DNA of 64,000 nucleotides from Polynucleobacter sp. MG-6-Vaara-E2 (GTDB taxonomy: Bacteria; Pseudomonadota; Gammaproteobacteria; Burkholderiales; Burkholderiaceae), in NCBI RefSeq assembly GCF_018687695.1, contig NZ_CP061303.1, positions 62,001-126,000 on the forward strand, given 5' to 3'. This document shows positions 33,839 to 42,755 of the stretch, piece by piece; the first letter of the stretch is position 1; each line of letters opens with the position of its first letter. The translations under genes were made by a program, and so were the position numbers. A model generated the notes under the pieces. It had not been told where the DNA came from. It saw only the letters and a program-made list of their open reading frames with translations, and made no database searches.

Positions 33839-34635
33839 AGAATGCTTCAAATAAAGCATTAAGCAAGCCTACTCTTGAATATGGCAGTGGCTTTCCAACC
33901 CTCTTACTGAAAGAAGTAAAGCGTTTTTATAAGGTGGCGTTTCAGACTGTAGCGGCACCAGTATTAACCGCAGTGCTTTACCTCATGATTTTTGGTCATG
34001 TGCTAGAGGGCCGGGAAGTGTATGGGCGCCTAAGCTATACCGCCTTCTTAATTCCAGGTTTAGTCATGATGAGCGTTTTGCAAAATGCATTTGCCAATAC
34101 CTCTTCATCACTCATTCAGTCAAAAGTGACTGGTAATTTGGTATTTGTATTGCTTGCTCCTTTGAGTCATTTTGAGTTTTATGCAGCATATATTTTGGCT
34201 GCGGTATTTCGTGGAATTGTTGTTGGCCTAGGCGTGTTTCTCATTACTATTTTCTTTGGGCTGCCTTCATTGGAATACCCTTTGTGGATTTTGACGTTTG
34301 CTTTTCTAGGTGCTGCCATTTTGGGAAGTCTTGGCTTGATTGCGGGAATTTGGGCTGATAAGTTCGACCAATTAGCTGCTTTTCAAAACTTCATCATCAT
34401 GCCTGCCACTATGTTGTCAGGCGTTTTTTACTCCATTCATTCCCTGCCGCCGGCCTGGCAGGTGGTATCTCATTTCAACCCATTCTTTTACATGATTGAC
34501 GGCTTCCGTTATGGATTCTTCGGGGTCTCTGACGTATCTCCGTGGAGCAGTCTCGGGATTGTCTTGTGCTTCTTTGTGGGGGTTTCAGCGATAGCTTTGC
34601 GCTTGCTAAAAAAGGGCTATAAGCTCCGGCATTAA
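33835..34635 (+). CDS. ABC-2 type transporter permease (YadH-like)
   Basis: The 266-residue product has about six membrane helices and the ABC-2 signature region near the end (FIIMPATMLSGVFYSIHSLP, then FNPFFYMIDGFRYGFFG). It partners the preceding ATPase through a four-base overlap. The direction of transport is probably export, by family. A 35-base gap separates it from the BolA-family gene. Confidence 0.88.
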   Translation: MKNASNKALSKPTLEYGSGFPTLLLKEVKRFYKVAFQTVAAPVLTAVLYLMIFGHVLEGREVYGRLSYTAFLIPGLVMMSVLQNAFANTSSSLIQSKVTGNLVFVLLAPLSHFEFYAAYILAAVFRGIVVGLGVFLITIFFGLPSLEYPLWILTFAFLGAAILGSLGLIAGIWADKFDQLAAFQNFIIMPATMLSGVFYSIHSLPPAWQVVSHFNPFFYMIDGFRYGFFGVSDVSPWSSLGIVLCFFVGVSAIALRLLKKGYKLRH

Positions 34636-34670
34636 TGATCAATATTGACGAGATTTATTAGGAGAGAAGT

Positions 34671-34919
34671 ATGCTGCCAACCCCCGAGCAAATTGAGGGC
34701 TATATCAAAAATGGTATTCACTGCACTCATATTCAAGTTGAGGGCGATGGACAGCATTTTTTCGCAACCATTGTTAGCCCAGAGTTTGAGGGCAAACGTT
34801 TAGTGCAACGTCATCAATTGGTATATGGTGCGATGGGCGACCGTATGAAGGCTGAAGTACATGCGTTATCAATTAAGGCTTTCACACCCGAAGAGTTTGC
34901 ACAGAACTCCACTTCTTAA
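34671..34919 (+). CDS. BolA family protein, IbaG (YrbA) type
   Basis: BolA-family proteins bind monothiol glutaredoxins and take part in iron-sulfur cluster trafficking and acid response. The 82-residue product begins MLPTPEQIEGYIKNGI and has the VEGDGQHFFATIVSPEF and GKRLVQRHQLVYGAMGD blocks, with the conserved His of the class. Its position directly upstream of murA, downstream of mla genes, matches ibaG in other proteobacteria. A monothiol glutaredoxin, its usual partner, is at 59560. GGAG precedes the ATG. Confidence 0.9.
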   Translation: MLPTPEQIEGYIKNGIHCTHIQVEGDGQHFFATIVSPEFEGKRLVQRHQLVYGAMGDRMKAEVHALSIKAFTPEEFAQNSTS

Positions 34920-34973
34920 AAGAATCACAATCAGATTCAATATCGCTAAAAAAGTTTTTACTGGAATCGTTTC

Positions 34974-36248
34974 ATGGATAAATTAAGAATGGTTGGTGGA
35001 ACTCCACTTAAGGGTGAGGTCAAGATAGCCGGAGCCAAAAATGCTGCTTTACCAATTCTGTGTGCCTGTCTACTAACCGATCAACCAGTAGTGTTGCGTA
35101 ATCTTCCAGATCTACAAGATGTGCGCACCATGCTTAAGCTTTTACAAGAGATTGGTGTGGTAGTGACTTATCCGAATGCTGGAGATCGCAATCATGTAGT
35201 GCTTAATGCCGCAGTGATCAAGAGCTCAGAGGCAACCTACGAGATGGTCAAGACCATGCGCGCTTCTATTTTGGTGCTCGGTCCACTTCTTGCGAGAATG
35301 CATAGTGCTAAGGTTTCATTGCCTGGTGGTTGCGCAATTGGAGCTCGTCCAGTTGACCAACATATAAAAGGCTTAAAGGCCATGGGCGCAAACATCAAGA
35401 TTAAGAGTGGCTATATTCAGGCAGAGACAAAGCCTCAAACTGATCGCCTTAAAGGTGCTTCGATTTTGACTGACATGATCACCGTCACTGGCACGGAGAA
35501 TTTATTGATGGCGGCAACTTTAGCTACCGGCACAACTATTTTGGAAAATGCCGCGCGTGAGCCAGAGGTTGGTGACTTAGCTGAATTACTCGTCAAGATG
35601 GGTGCAAAGATTTCAGGCATTGGCAGCGATCGTTTAGTGATTGAAGGTGTTGAAAAATTACATGGCGCTGAGCACTCTGTAATTCCGGATCGGATTGAGG
35701 CGGGTACTTTCCTGTGTGCAGTCGCTGCGGCTGGTGGCGAAGTTCTGGTAAATCACTGTCGTCCTGATACGCTTGATGCTGTGATGGCGAAGCTCAAAGA
35801 AGCTGGTCTTCAAATGGAAGTGGGGTCTGATTGGATTAAAGCTTCCATGCAGACTCGTCCTAAAGCAGTGAGTTTTCGTACTTCTGAGTACCCCGCATTT
35901 CCAACAGATATGCAGGCGCAACTCATGGCGGTAAACGCGGTAGCTAGTGGTAGCTCTACAATTACAGAAACGATTTTTGAGAACCGCTTTATGCACGTTC
36001 AAGAACTCAATCGCTTGGGCGCTGACATTGCAATTGAGGGCAATACTGCAATTGCGCAGGGTGTGGAAAAGCTCTCTGGAGCTATTGTGATGGCTACGGA
36101 TCTGCGTGCTTCAGCCAGCCTGGTCATCGCTGGACTGGCCGCTCAGGGTGAAACCCAGGTAGATCGTATTTACCATTTAGATCGTGGATATGACCGCATG
36201 GAGCAGAAGTTGACGCTGTTAGGCGCCAACATTGAGCGCGTCAAGTAA
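34974..36248 (+). CDS. murA: UDP-N-acetylglucosamine 1-carboxyvinyltransferase
   Basis: MurA starts peptidoglycan synthesis by adding enolpyruvate from PEP to UDP-GlcNAc and is the fosfomycin target. The 424-residue product has KIAGAKNAALPILCACLLT at the N-terminus and the catalytic loop LPGGCAIGARPVDQH with Cys120, so it should be fosfomycin-sensitive by residue. Later blocks are VPDRIEAG-like (IPDRIEAGTFLCA) and YPAFPTDMQAQLMA. It precedes hisG by 20 bases. Confidence 0.96.
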   Translation: MDKLRMVGGTPLKGEVKIAGAKNAALPILCACLLTDQPVVLRNLPDLQDVRTMLKLLQEIGVVVTYPNAGDRNHVVLNAAVIKSSEATYEMVKTMRASILVLGPLLARMHSAKVSLPGGCAIGARPVDQHIKGLKAMGANIKIKSGYIQAETKPQTDRLKGASILTDMITVTGTENLLMAATLATGTTILENAAREPEVGDLAELLVKMGAKISGIGSDRLVIEGVEKLHGAEHSVIPDRIEAGTFLCAVAAAGGEVLVNHCRPDTLDAVMAKLKEAGLQMEVGSDWIKASMQTRPKAVSFRTSEYPAFPTDMQAQLMAVNAVASGSSTITETIFENRFMHVQELNRLGADIAIEGNTAIAQGVEKLSGAIVMATDLRASASLVIAGLAAQGETQVDRIYHLDRGYDRMEQKLTLLGANIERVK

Positions 36249-36268
36249 GCCTGAGAGATAATTCAGTC

Positions 36269-36895
36269 ATGAAATTGACTTTAGCCCTGTCCAAGGGCCG
36301 CATCTTCGAAGAGACTGCCCAGATCTTATCTAAGGTTGGTATTGTGCCGAAAGAAGATCCTGAGAAGTCCCGCAAACTCATTATCGAGACATCCAATCCG
36401 GATGTACGTTTGATTATTGTGCGCGCCTCTGATGTGCCAACTTATGTTCAATTTGGTGGCGCTGATTTTGGCGTAGCGGGTTTAGATGTATTGATGGAAA
36501 AAGGTACTGATGGTTTATATGTTCCTTTTGATCTGAATATTGCTAAGTGCCGTATGTCAGTTGCAGTGCGCGATGGGTTTGATTACGCTAGCGCAGTTAA
36601 GCAAGGCTCACGCTTAAAAGTTGCAACAAAGTATGTCAACTGCGCACGCGATCACTTTGCTAACAAAGGCGTGCATATTGATACGATTCAGCTCTATGGC
36701 TCTATGGAACTTGCTCCCTTGGTAGGTTTAGCGGATGCCATTGTGGATTTAGTTTCCACTGGTAATACTCTCAAAGCCAATGGCTTGGTAGAGGTTGAGC
36801 CTATTGCCGATATCAGCGCACGTTTGGTGGTGAATCAAGCTTCGTATAAACGCAAGCGTGCTCAGCTACAACCCATTTTTGATTTATTGAGTTAA
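36269..36895 (+). CDS. hisG: ATP phosphoribosyltransferase, short form
   Basis: HisG joins ATP and PRPP in the first and controlled step of histidine synthesis. The 208-residue product is the short form: it has LTLALSKGRIFEETAQIL, VQFGGADFGVAGLDVLME and the PRPP-binding DAIVDLVSTGNTLKANGL, but lacks the C-terminal regulatory domain. Such enzymes need the HisZ subunit for activity and feedback control; hisZ is not in this window. It heads the his genes after murA. Confidence 0.95.
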   Translation: MKLTLALSKGRIFEETAQILSKVGIVPKEDPEKSRKLIIETSNPDVRLIIVRASDVPTYVQFGGADFGVAGLDVLMEKGTDGLYVPFDLNIAKCRMSVAVRDGFDYASAVKQGSRLKVATKYVNCARDHFANKGVHIDTIQLYGSMELAPLVGLADAIVDLVSTGNTLKANGLVEVEPIADISARLVVNQASYKRKRAQLQPIFDLLS

Positions 36896-36911
36896 GCTAA
36901 AAACACATTCA

Positions 36912-38234
36912 ATGTCTTCACAAGTTAAGGTTAAGCGTCTCAACAGCAAAGATGCGGGTTTCAAAGAAACGCTGCTTGCCAGCCTTTCTTTGCCTATGGC
37001 AGATGACGAGGCGATTGATGCTGCAGTTGTCAAAATCTTGGCTGCTGTTAAAGACCAGGGCGATGCCGCAGTTCTTAATTTCACAAAGCAATTTGATCGC
37101 TTAAATATCTCTAACATTGCCGAGCTAGAAGTCCCGCGCAAAGACTTGGAACAAGCCTATAGCTCTTTATCTACTGAGCAAAAAAATGCTCTTGATGCTG
37201 CGGCTAAACGAGTGCGCGCCTATCACGAAAAACAAAAGATTGAAGCAGGCTGCCACTCTTGGGAATATGAAGAGGCTGATGGCACTCGTCTTGGTCAAAA
37301 GGTAACACCCTTGGATCGTGTTGGCATTTATGTTCCTGGTGGCAAGGCTGCTTATCCATCATCCGTTTTGATGAATGCGATTCCTGCAAAAGTTGCGGGT
37401 GTAGCGGAGGTCATCATGGTGGTGCCTACGCCTGATGGCGCACGTAATCCTTTGGTATTGGCTGCAGCTTATTTAGCTGGAGTAGATCGCGTCTTTACGA
37501 TTGGCGGCGCTCAGGCTGTTGGTGCTTTGGCTTATGGCACCAAGACTATTCCATCGGTAGACAAGATCGTCGGCCCCGGTAATGCCTATGTTGCTGCTGC
37601 TAAGCGCAGAGTTTTTGGTACGGTAGGTATCGACATGATTGCTGGCCCTTCTGAGATTTTGGTTTTATGTGATGGCACTAGCAACCCCGATTGGATTGCA
37701 ATGGATTTGTTCTCCCAGGCGGAGCATGATGAGCAAGCGCAATCAATTTTGTTGTGCCCGGATACGGCCTATATTGATCAAGTACAGGCAAGCATTAACA
37801 AGCTGTTACCTGAAATGCCAAGGGCAAAGGTCATTGAAGCTTCTTTGGCTAATCGGGCCCTGCTGATTCATGTAAAGGATATGGTCGAGGCTTGTGAAAT
37901 TGCTAATGCCATTGCTGCAGAGCACTTAGAGATTTGTGCTGCAGAGCCACGTAAGTGGGCCGAGCAAATTCGTCATGCGGGCGCTATCTTTATGGGCAAT
38001 TACACCAGTGAGTCTCTTGGCGATTACTGCGCAGGTCCAAACCATGTGCTGCCGACTGCTCGCACTGCACGTTTCTCTTCCCCTTTGGGTGTTTATGACT
38101 TCATCAAGCGCTCAAGTATGATTGAAGTGAGTGAAGCCGGCGCGCAAACTTTGGGTGTCGTAGCTAGCACACTAGCGCACGGCGAAGGCCTACAAGCGCA
38201 TGCACGCGCAGCTGAGATGCGCCTGAAGAAATAA
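36912..38234 (+). CDS. hisD: Histidinol dehydrogenase
   Basis: HisD oxidises histidinol to histidine in two NAD-dependent steps with zinc. The 440-residue product has GIYVPGGKAAYPSSVLMNAI, the GPGNAYVAAAKR segment, IAGPSEILVLCD, and the catalytic and zinc-ligand stretches SQAEHDEQAQSIL and GDYCAGPNHVLPT. The active site looks complete. It is followed by an inverted hisC, whose 3' end faces it across 22 bases. Confidence 0.96.
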   Translation: MSSQVKVKRLNSKDAGFKETLLASLSLPMADDEAIDAAVVKILAAVKDQGDAAVLNFTKQFDRLNISNIAELEVPRKDLEQAYSSLSTEQKNALDAAAKRVRAYHEKQKIEAGCHSWEYEEADGTRLGQKVTPLDRVGIYVPGGKAAYPSSVLMNAIPAKVAGVAEVIMVVPTPDGARNPLVLAAAYLAGVDRVFTIGGAQAVGALAYGTKTIPSVDKIVGPGNAYVAAAKRRVFGTVGIDMIAGPSEILVLCDGTSNPDWIAMDLFSQAEHDEQAQSILLCPDTAYIDQVQASINKLLPEMPRAKVIEASLANRALLIHVKDMVEACEIANAIAAEHLEICAAEPRKWAEQIRHAGAIFMGNYTSESLGDYCAGPNHVLPTARTARFSSPLGVYDFIKRSSMIEVSEAGAQTLGVVASTLAHGEGLQAHARAAEMRLKK

Positions 38235-38256
38235 TTCAAAAGTAATTCGATTTAAA

Positions 38257-39324
38257 TCAAACAAGAATTTCTTTTAAAGCGGCGACGAGTTCGCCGCTTT
38301 GCTCATCGGTACCAATCGTAATACGCAAGAACTCTTCAATGCGGGGTGATTTGAAGTGACGGACGATGATTCCACGATCTCTCAAGGCTTGATATAACTT
38401 AGCCCCGCTATGTTTTGGGTGGCGGGTAAAAATAAAGTTTGCTGTTGATGGCAATGTATCAAAGCCCAAGACATTTAATTGTTCAACTAATTTTGTACGC
38501 GTCTGTATGACTTTGGCGCTAGTTGCTTCTAAATGCGCTTGATCTTCAATCGCAGCAATGGCGCCTGCCTGAGCTAGTCGGCCTAAAGGGTAGGAGTTAA
38601 AGCTGTTCTTTACTCGCTCCAAGCCTTCAATCAGGGCGGGATGACCAACGGCAAAGCCAACTCTTAGGCCAGCCAATGCTCTAGATTTAGACAGTGTGTG
38701 TACTACTAAAAGATTTTCAGGGCAACTGCTGCCACGTAATAAGGGGATGCAGGATTCCGTTCCGTAATCTACGTAGGCTTCATCAATTACTACGACAGAG
38801 TCTTTATTTTTTGCAAGAAGCTTTTCAATTTCTGAACGAGCAATTGATCTGCCGGTGGGCGCATTAGGATTAGGGAAAATGATTCCACCATTTTGTATAT
38901 CGTAGTCATTTGTATTGATCTCGAACTCAGTTCCTAGTGGAACTGTTTTGTAGTCGATGCCAAAGAGTTTGCAGTAGACCGGATAGAAGCTGTAGGTGAT
39001 GTCTGGAAAATGAATAGGCTTGCTTTGTTTGAGCAAGCCAGCAAAAACGTGAGCCAAAACCTCATCGGAACCATTTCCTAAAAACACTTGGTTTGGATTG
39101 AGGCCATGCAATTTGGCAATGGCTTGTTTTAGAGCTGTGCCTTCTGGGTCTGGATATAGGCGCAAGTCATCGTTTGTTTGGCTGATGATTGCCACAAGCG
39201 CTTTGGGTGATGGGCCATAAGGACTCTCATTGGTATTGAGCTTTACCAGCCGCTGCATTTGCGGTTGCTCCCCAGGAACGTAGGGGGTCAAAGTTTGAAC
39301 AACAGGGCTCCAAAAACGGCTCAT
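38257..39324 (-). CDS. hisC: Histidinol-phosphate aminotransferase
   Basis: HisC transaminates imidazole acetol phosphate to histidinol phosphate with PLP. The 355-residue product has LNTNESPYGPSPKAL at the N-terminus, NPNAPTGRSI, VVIDEAYVDYG and the PLP lysine in HTLSKSRALAGLRVG, and ends in RITIGTDEQSGELVAAL. It stands on the minus strand between hisD and hisB, opposite to all other his genes here. Its own promoter must lie in the 116 bases shared with hisB. It could in principle also serve aromatic amino acids. Confidence 0.93.
   Translation of the reverse strand: MSRFWSPVVQTLTPYVPGEQPQMQRLVKLNTNESPYGPSPKALVAIISQTNDDLRLYPDPEGTALKQAIAKLHGLNPNQVFLGNGSDEVLAHVFAGLLKQSKPIHFPDITYSFYPVYCKLFGIDYKTVPLGTEFEINTNDYDIQNGGIIFPNPNAPTGRSIARSEIEKLLAKNKDSVVVIDEAYVDYGTESCIPLLRGSSCPENLLVVHTLSKSRALAGLRVGFAVGHPALIEGLERVKNSFNSYPLGRLAQAGAIAAIEDQAHLEATSAKVIQTRTKLVEQLNVLGFDTLPSTANFIFTRHPKHSGAKLYQALRDRGIIVRHFKSPRIEEFLRITIGTDEQSGELVAALKEILV
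38276..38300. terminator. Strong hairpin behind hisD, inside the end of hisC
   Basis: AAAGCGGCGA (38276-38285) pairs perfectly with TCGCCGCTTT (38291-38300) around five bases. For hisD it lies about 40 bases after the stop and would leave only three T at the end of the stem. For hisC it lies in the last codons. It could end hisD transcripts and shield the convergent hisC, but the T run is too short for a sure call. Confidence 0.45.
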
Positions 39325-39400
39325 GAGGGTACTCGGGTCAAAAATCAGAAATAAAGGGAAGCAATCACAGCATTTATATATCTTCTAGGAATGATATTAT

Positions 39401-39440
39401 GAGGCTTCAATCAACACTTCGCCTCGCGGCGCAATGAAGC
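39401..39440 (+). promoter_or_regulatory. Competing hairpins just before hisB
   Basis: Three overlapping stems are possible in the 40 bases before the hisB ATG: GAGGC (39401-39405) with GCCTC (39421-39425), GCTTCA (39404-39409) with TGAAGC (39435-39440), and CGCC (39420-39423) with GGCG (39428-39431). A TATTAT at 39395-39400 could be the -10 box of the promoter. No purine-rich ribosome site is seen. A regulatory role is only inferred. Confidence 0.3.
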
Positions 39441-40028
39441 ATGCGGCAAGCCGACGTTACCCGAAACACTTCGGAAACCAAAATTCAAATTTCCATCAAT
39501 TTAGATGGTACTGGTAAGGCTGAACTGGCCTCAGGGGTGCCTTTCTTAGATCATATGCTCGATCAGATTGCCCGTCACGGCATGATTGATCTCAAGGTGG
39601 TTGCCCAGGGTGATACCCATATTGATGATCATCACACCGTTGAGGATGTGGGTATTACATTAGGTCAAGCTTTTGCAAAGGCAGTGGGCGATAAAGCAGG
39701 TATTACCCGTTATGGCCACTCTTATGTTCCTTTAGATGAAACCCTTTCTCGCGTAGTGGTCGATTTTTCTGGGCGCCCAGGCCTGGAATTCAATGTCCCA
39801 TTTACCCGTGCGCGGGTTGGTGATTTTGACGTTGATCTGAGCATCGAGTTCTTCCGTGGTTTTGTAAACCATGCAGGAGTGACTTTGCACATTGATAATT
39901 TGCGCGGTATCAACGCGCACCACCAGATTGAGACAGTCTTTAAAGCCTTTGGGCGTGCGCTTCGGATGGCTTTGGCAATTGATCCACGCGCTTCTGGTTC
40001 GGTTCCCTCAACCAAAGGTAGTCTCTAA
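39441..40028 (+). CDS. hisB: Imidazoleglycerol-phosphate dehydratase
   Basis: HisB dehydrates imidazoleglycerol phosphate with manganese. The 195-residue product is the single-function form without the phosphatase domain of enteric HisB. It has FLDHMLDQIARHGMIDL, DTHIDDHHTVEDVGITLGQA and LRGINAHHQIETVFKAFGRA, which carry the metal-binding histidines. A separate histidinol phosphatase must be encoded elsewhere. It begins the second block of his genes, which runs on to hisE. Confidence 0.95.
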   Translation: MRQADVTRNTSETKIQISINLDGTGKAELASGVPFLDHMLDQIARHGMIDLKVVAQGDTHIDDHHTVEDVGITLGQAFAKAVGDKAGITRYGHSYVPLDETLSRVVVDFSGRPGLEFNVPFTRARVGDFDVDLSIEFFRGFVNHAGVTLHIDNLRGINAHHQIETVFKAFGRALRMALAIDPRASGSVPSTKGSL

Positions 40029-40078
40029 TCTAGATACTTCTAGTTGCCCGTTAGATAACAGCAAAGATAGGCTAAATT

Positions 40079-40735
40079 TTGGCGCAAACTATTGCGATCG
40101 TTGATTACGGAATGGGTAACCTTCGTTCCGTATATCAGGCATGCCATCATGTAGCGCCTGATGACAAGGTATTGATTGCTCACAAGCCAGAAGAAATTCG
40201 TACTGCCGATCGCGTGGTGTTGCCTGGTCAAGGCGCCATGCCTGATTGTATGAAACATCTTGAGGAGTCTGGTCTCCTCGAAGCATTGCTAGAGGCCGCC
40301 AAAAACAAGCCATTGTTAGGGGTTTGTGTAGGTGAGCAAATGCTCTTTGATAAAAGTGCAGAAGTTCGGACTAATGAGCAATGGACACCTTGTTTAGGGC
40401 TCATTTCTGGGGAAGTACGTCGCTTTGATTTAAAGGGTAAAAAGCAAGCCGACGGCTCAGCTTACAAAGTGCCCCACATGGGCTGGAATCAAGTCCGTCA
40501 AGACCGCCAGCATCCCATTTGGGAGGGAATTCCGGATTTAACGAGTTTTTACTTTGTGCATAGCTACTATGTTGTGCCGCAACGTAAAGAAGATTCTGCT
40601 GGATCTACTGAATACGGCGATTGGTTTACATCTGCGGTTGCAAGAGATAATATTTTTGCAACGCAATTTCATCCGGAAAAAAGTGCAGAATACGGGTTAA
40701 AGCTTTATCAAAATTTTCTTTCTTGGCAACCTTAA
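40079..40735 (+). CDS. hisH: Imidazole glycerol phosphate synthase, glutaminase subunit
   Basis: HisH frees ammonia from glutamine and channels it to HisF. The 218-residue product has IAIVDYGMGNLRSVYQA, the nucleophile elbow GVCVGEQML with Cys83, and the His/Glu pair in QFHPEKSAEYGL. The start codon is TTG at 40079 (MAQTIAIVDYG); no ATG lies near, and the family requires this N-terminus. It shares the operon with hisA and hisF. Confidence 0.94.
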   Translation: MAQTIAIVDYGMGNLRSVYQACHHVAPDDKVLIAHKPEEIRTADRVVLPGQGAMPDCMKHLEESGLLEALLEAAKNKPLLGVCVGEQMLFDKSAEVRTNEQWTPCLGLISGEVRRFDLKGKKQADGSAYKVPHMGWNQVRQDRQHPIWEGIPDLTSFYFVHSYYVVPQRKEDSAGSTEYGDWFTSAVARDNIFATQFHPEKSAEYGLKLYQNFLSWQP

Positions 40736-40756
40736 TTAATTTATTAACGTTTCACT

Positions 40757-41518
40757 ATGCTGCTCATCCCTGCAATTGATCTTAAAGACGGCCACTGCGT
40801 TCGACTAGAACAAGGTGATATGGATAAAGCCACGGTATTTTCTGAAGATCCAGGGGCTATGGCTGCGCATTGGATTAGCAAAGGCGCGCGACGCTTGCAC
40901 TTAGTTGATCTGAATGGCGCGTTTGCTGGAAAACTCAAAAATGAGTCCGCTATCAAATCGATTCTCAAAGCTGTAGGAGATGAAATTCCGGTTCAGCTTG
41001 GCGGCGGCATTCGGGATCTGGAAACAATTGAACGTTTATTGGATGATGGTATTAGCACGGTGATTATTGGCACTGCTGCAGTAAAAAATCCCGGCTTTGT
41101 ACAGGATGCTTGCACGGCATTTCCTGGACAGGTGATGGTAGGGCTTGACGCTCGCGATGGCAAAGTAGCCACTGATGGTTGGAGCAAGATTACCGGCCAT
41201 GAAGTAATTGATCTCGCCAAGAAATTTGAAGACTGGGGTGTAGAGGCCATTATCTATACCGACATTGGTCGCGATGGCATGCTCCAAGGCGTTAACATTG
41301 AGGCCACGATGAAGCTGGCTCAAGCAATCCGTATTCCAGTGATTGCCAGTGGCGGCCTCTCTAATAACAAAGATATTGAAGCGCTCTGTAAAGCCGAAGA
41401 AGAGGGTGTGATGGGCGTGATTGCTGGGCGCTCTATTTATGCTGGTGACCTTGATCTGGCAGCTGCTCAAAAATATGCTGATGAGTTAACACTCAAATAC
41501 AAAAAGAACATTACCTAG
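40757..41518 (+). CDS. hisA: 1-(5-phosphoribosyl)-5-[(5-phosphoribosylamino)methylideneamino] imidazole-4-carboxamide isomerase
   Basis: HisA opens the ribose ring of ProFAR in a (beta/alpha)8 barrel. The 253-residue product has LLIPAIDLKDGHCVRLEQGD with the first catalytic Asp (residue 8), VQLGGGIRD, and YTDIGRDGMLQGVN with the second Asp. VIASGGLSN is the phosphate loop. The stop TAG and the hisF start GTG share one base. Confidence 0.95.
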   Translation: MLLIPAIDLKDGHCVRLEQGDMDKATVFSEDPGAMAAHWISKGARRLHLVDLNGAFAGKLKNESAIKSILKAVGDEIPVQLGGGIRDLETIERLLDDGISTVIIGTAAVKNPGFVQDACTAFPGQVMVGLDARDGKVATDGWSKITGHEVIDLAKKFEDWGVEAIIYTDIGRDGMLQGVNIEATMKLAQAIRIPVIASGGLSNNKDIEALCKAEEEGVMGVIAGRSIYAGDLDLAAAQKYADELTLKYKKNIT

Positions 41519-42276
41519 TGTTAACCAAAAGAATTATTCCTTGTTTGGATGTCACAGCAGGGCGCGTTGTTAAAGGAGTGAACTTTGTTGGTTTGCGTGA
41601 TGCAGGCGATCCTGTAGAAATCGCCAAGCGTTATGACACTCAAGGCGCTGATGAGTTAACTTTCTTAGACATTACCGCGACGTCCGATGGGCGTGATTTG
41701 ATCCTGCACATTATTGAAGATGTCGCATCACAAGTATTTATTCCGCTTACTGTTGGTGGTGGTGTGCGTGCAGTGGCTGATGTGCGTCGCTTACTTAATG
41801 CTGGTGCTGATAAAGTGAGCATCAATTCTTCCGCCATCACTAATCCAGATTTAGTTTCAGATGCGGCAGCCTATTACGGCTCTCAATGTATTGTGGTTGC
41901 AATCGACGCTAAACAAACTGAAGCGGGTAATTGGGAAGTATTTACACATGGCGGTAGAACAGCAACTGGCATTGATGTAGTTGCTTGGGCTACTGAAGTT
42001 GCTAAACGCGGGGCGGGTGAGATTCTATTAACCAGCATGAATCGCGATGGCAGCAAAGATGGTTTTGATTTGGCACTAACTGCTGCTGTCAGTGATGCTG
42101 TCACTGTTCCAGTGATTGCCTCCGGTGGCGTAGGTAATTTGCAGCACTTGGTTGATGGTATTACCAAGGGCCATGCTGATGCAGTTTTGGCTGCCAGCAT
42201 CTTTCATTATGGTGAGTACACAGTCCAGCAGGCAAAAGAATATATGGCTGCTCAGGGAATCCCGGTTCGTATTTGA
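41518..42276 (+). CDS. hisF: Imidazole glycerol phosphate synthase, cyclase subunit
   Basis: HisF uses ammonia from HisH to close the imidazole ring, giving imidazoleglycerol phosphate and AICAR. The 252-residue product has RIIPCLDVTAGRVVKGVNF with the catalytic Asp (residue 11), ELTFLDITATSDGR, and LLTSMNRDGSKDGFD with the second Asp. The start codon is GTG at 41518, overlapping the hisA stop, which favours coupled translation. Confidence 0.95.
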   Translation: MLTKRIIPCLDVTAGRVVKGVNFVGLRDAGDPVEIAKRYDTQGADELTFLDITATSDGRDLILHIIEDVASQVFIPLTVGGGVRAVADVRRLLNAGADKVSINSSAITNPDLVSDAAAYYGSQCIVVAIDAKQTEAGNWEVFTHGGRTATGIDVVAWATEVAKRGAGEILLTSMNRDGSKDGFDLALTAAVSDAVTVPVIASGGVGNLQHLVDGITKGHADAVLAASIFHYGEYTVQQAKEYMAAQGIPVRI

Positions 42277-42301
42277 GCCTGTTTCACGGTAAAGTTCATA
42301 T

Positions 42302-42715
42302 ATGAGCCAATCTCAAAGCAACTTTACCCCCATTCAATCGATTGAAGCAGGCCCTTGGCTAGATGCTATCGCCTGGAATGAGCAAGGCTTGGTTCCAGTG
42401 ATTGCCCAAGAGTTTGGTAGCAATGACATCTTGATGATGGCCTGGATGAACCGCGATGCACTTTTGGCTACTTTGCGTTTAGGCGAGGCTGTGTATTGGA
42501 CGCGGTCACGCCAAAAGCTGTGGCATAAGGGTGAGGAGTCCGGTCACACTCAAAAGGTGAAGGAAATTCGTTTGGATTGCGACGGCGATACGATTTTGCT
42601 CATCGTTGAACAAAAAGATGGCATTGCTTGCCATACTGGGGAGCACAGTTGTTTTTTCCAGAAGTGGGATTCCGGTAAGGCTGCTTGGGTTGATGAGTCA
42701 AAACCAAAGAAATAG
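42302..42715 (+). CDS. hisI: Phosphoribosyl-AMP cyclohydrolase
   Basis: HisI opens the adenine ring of phosphoribosyl-AMP, using zinc. The 137-residue product has DILMMAWMNRDALLATL, YWTRSRQKLWHKGEESGHTQ, and the zinc ligands in LDCDGDTILL and CHTGEHSCFF. HisI and HisE are separate proteins here and not fused as in enterics. It lies 25 bases after hisF. Confidence 0.95.
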   Translation: MSQSQSNFTPIQSIEAGPWLDAIAWNEQGLVPVIAQEFGSNDILMMAWMNRDALLATLRLGEAVYWTRSRQKLWHKGEESGHTQKVKEIRLDCDGDTILLIVEQKDGIACHTGEHSCFFQKWDSGKAAWVDESKPKK

Positions 42716-42755
42716 CAGATAGTTGGCCTTTGTATAAAAGACATAAAATAAACCT

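Noticed and set aside
36249..36268. Histidine leader peptide for attenuation before hisG
   Set aside because: The gap after murA is 20 bases and holds no run of His codons; none was seen before hisB either.
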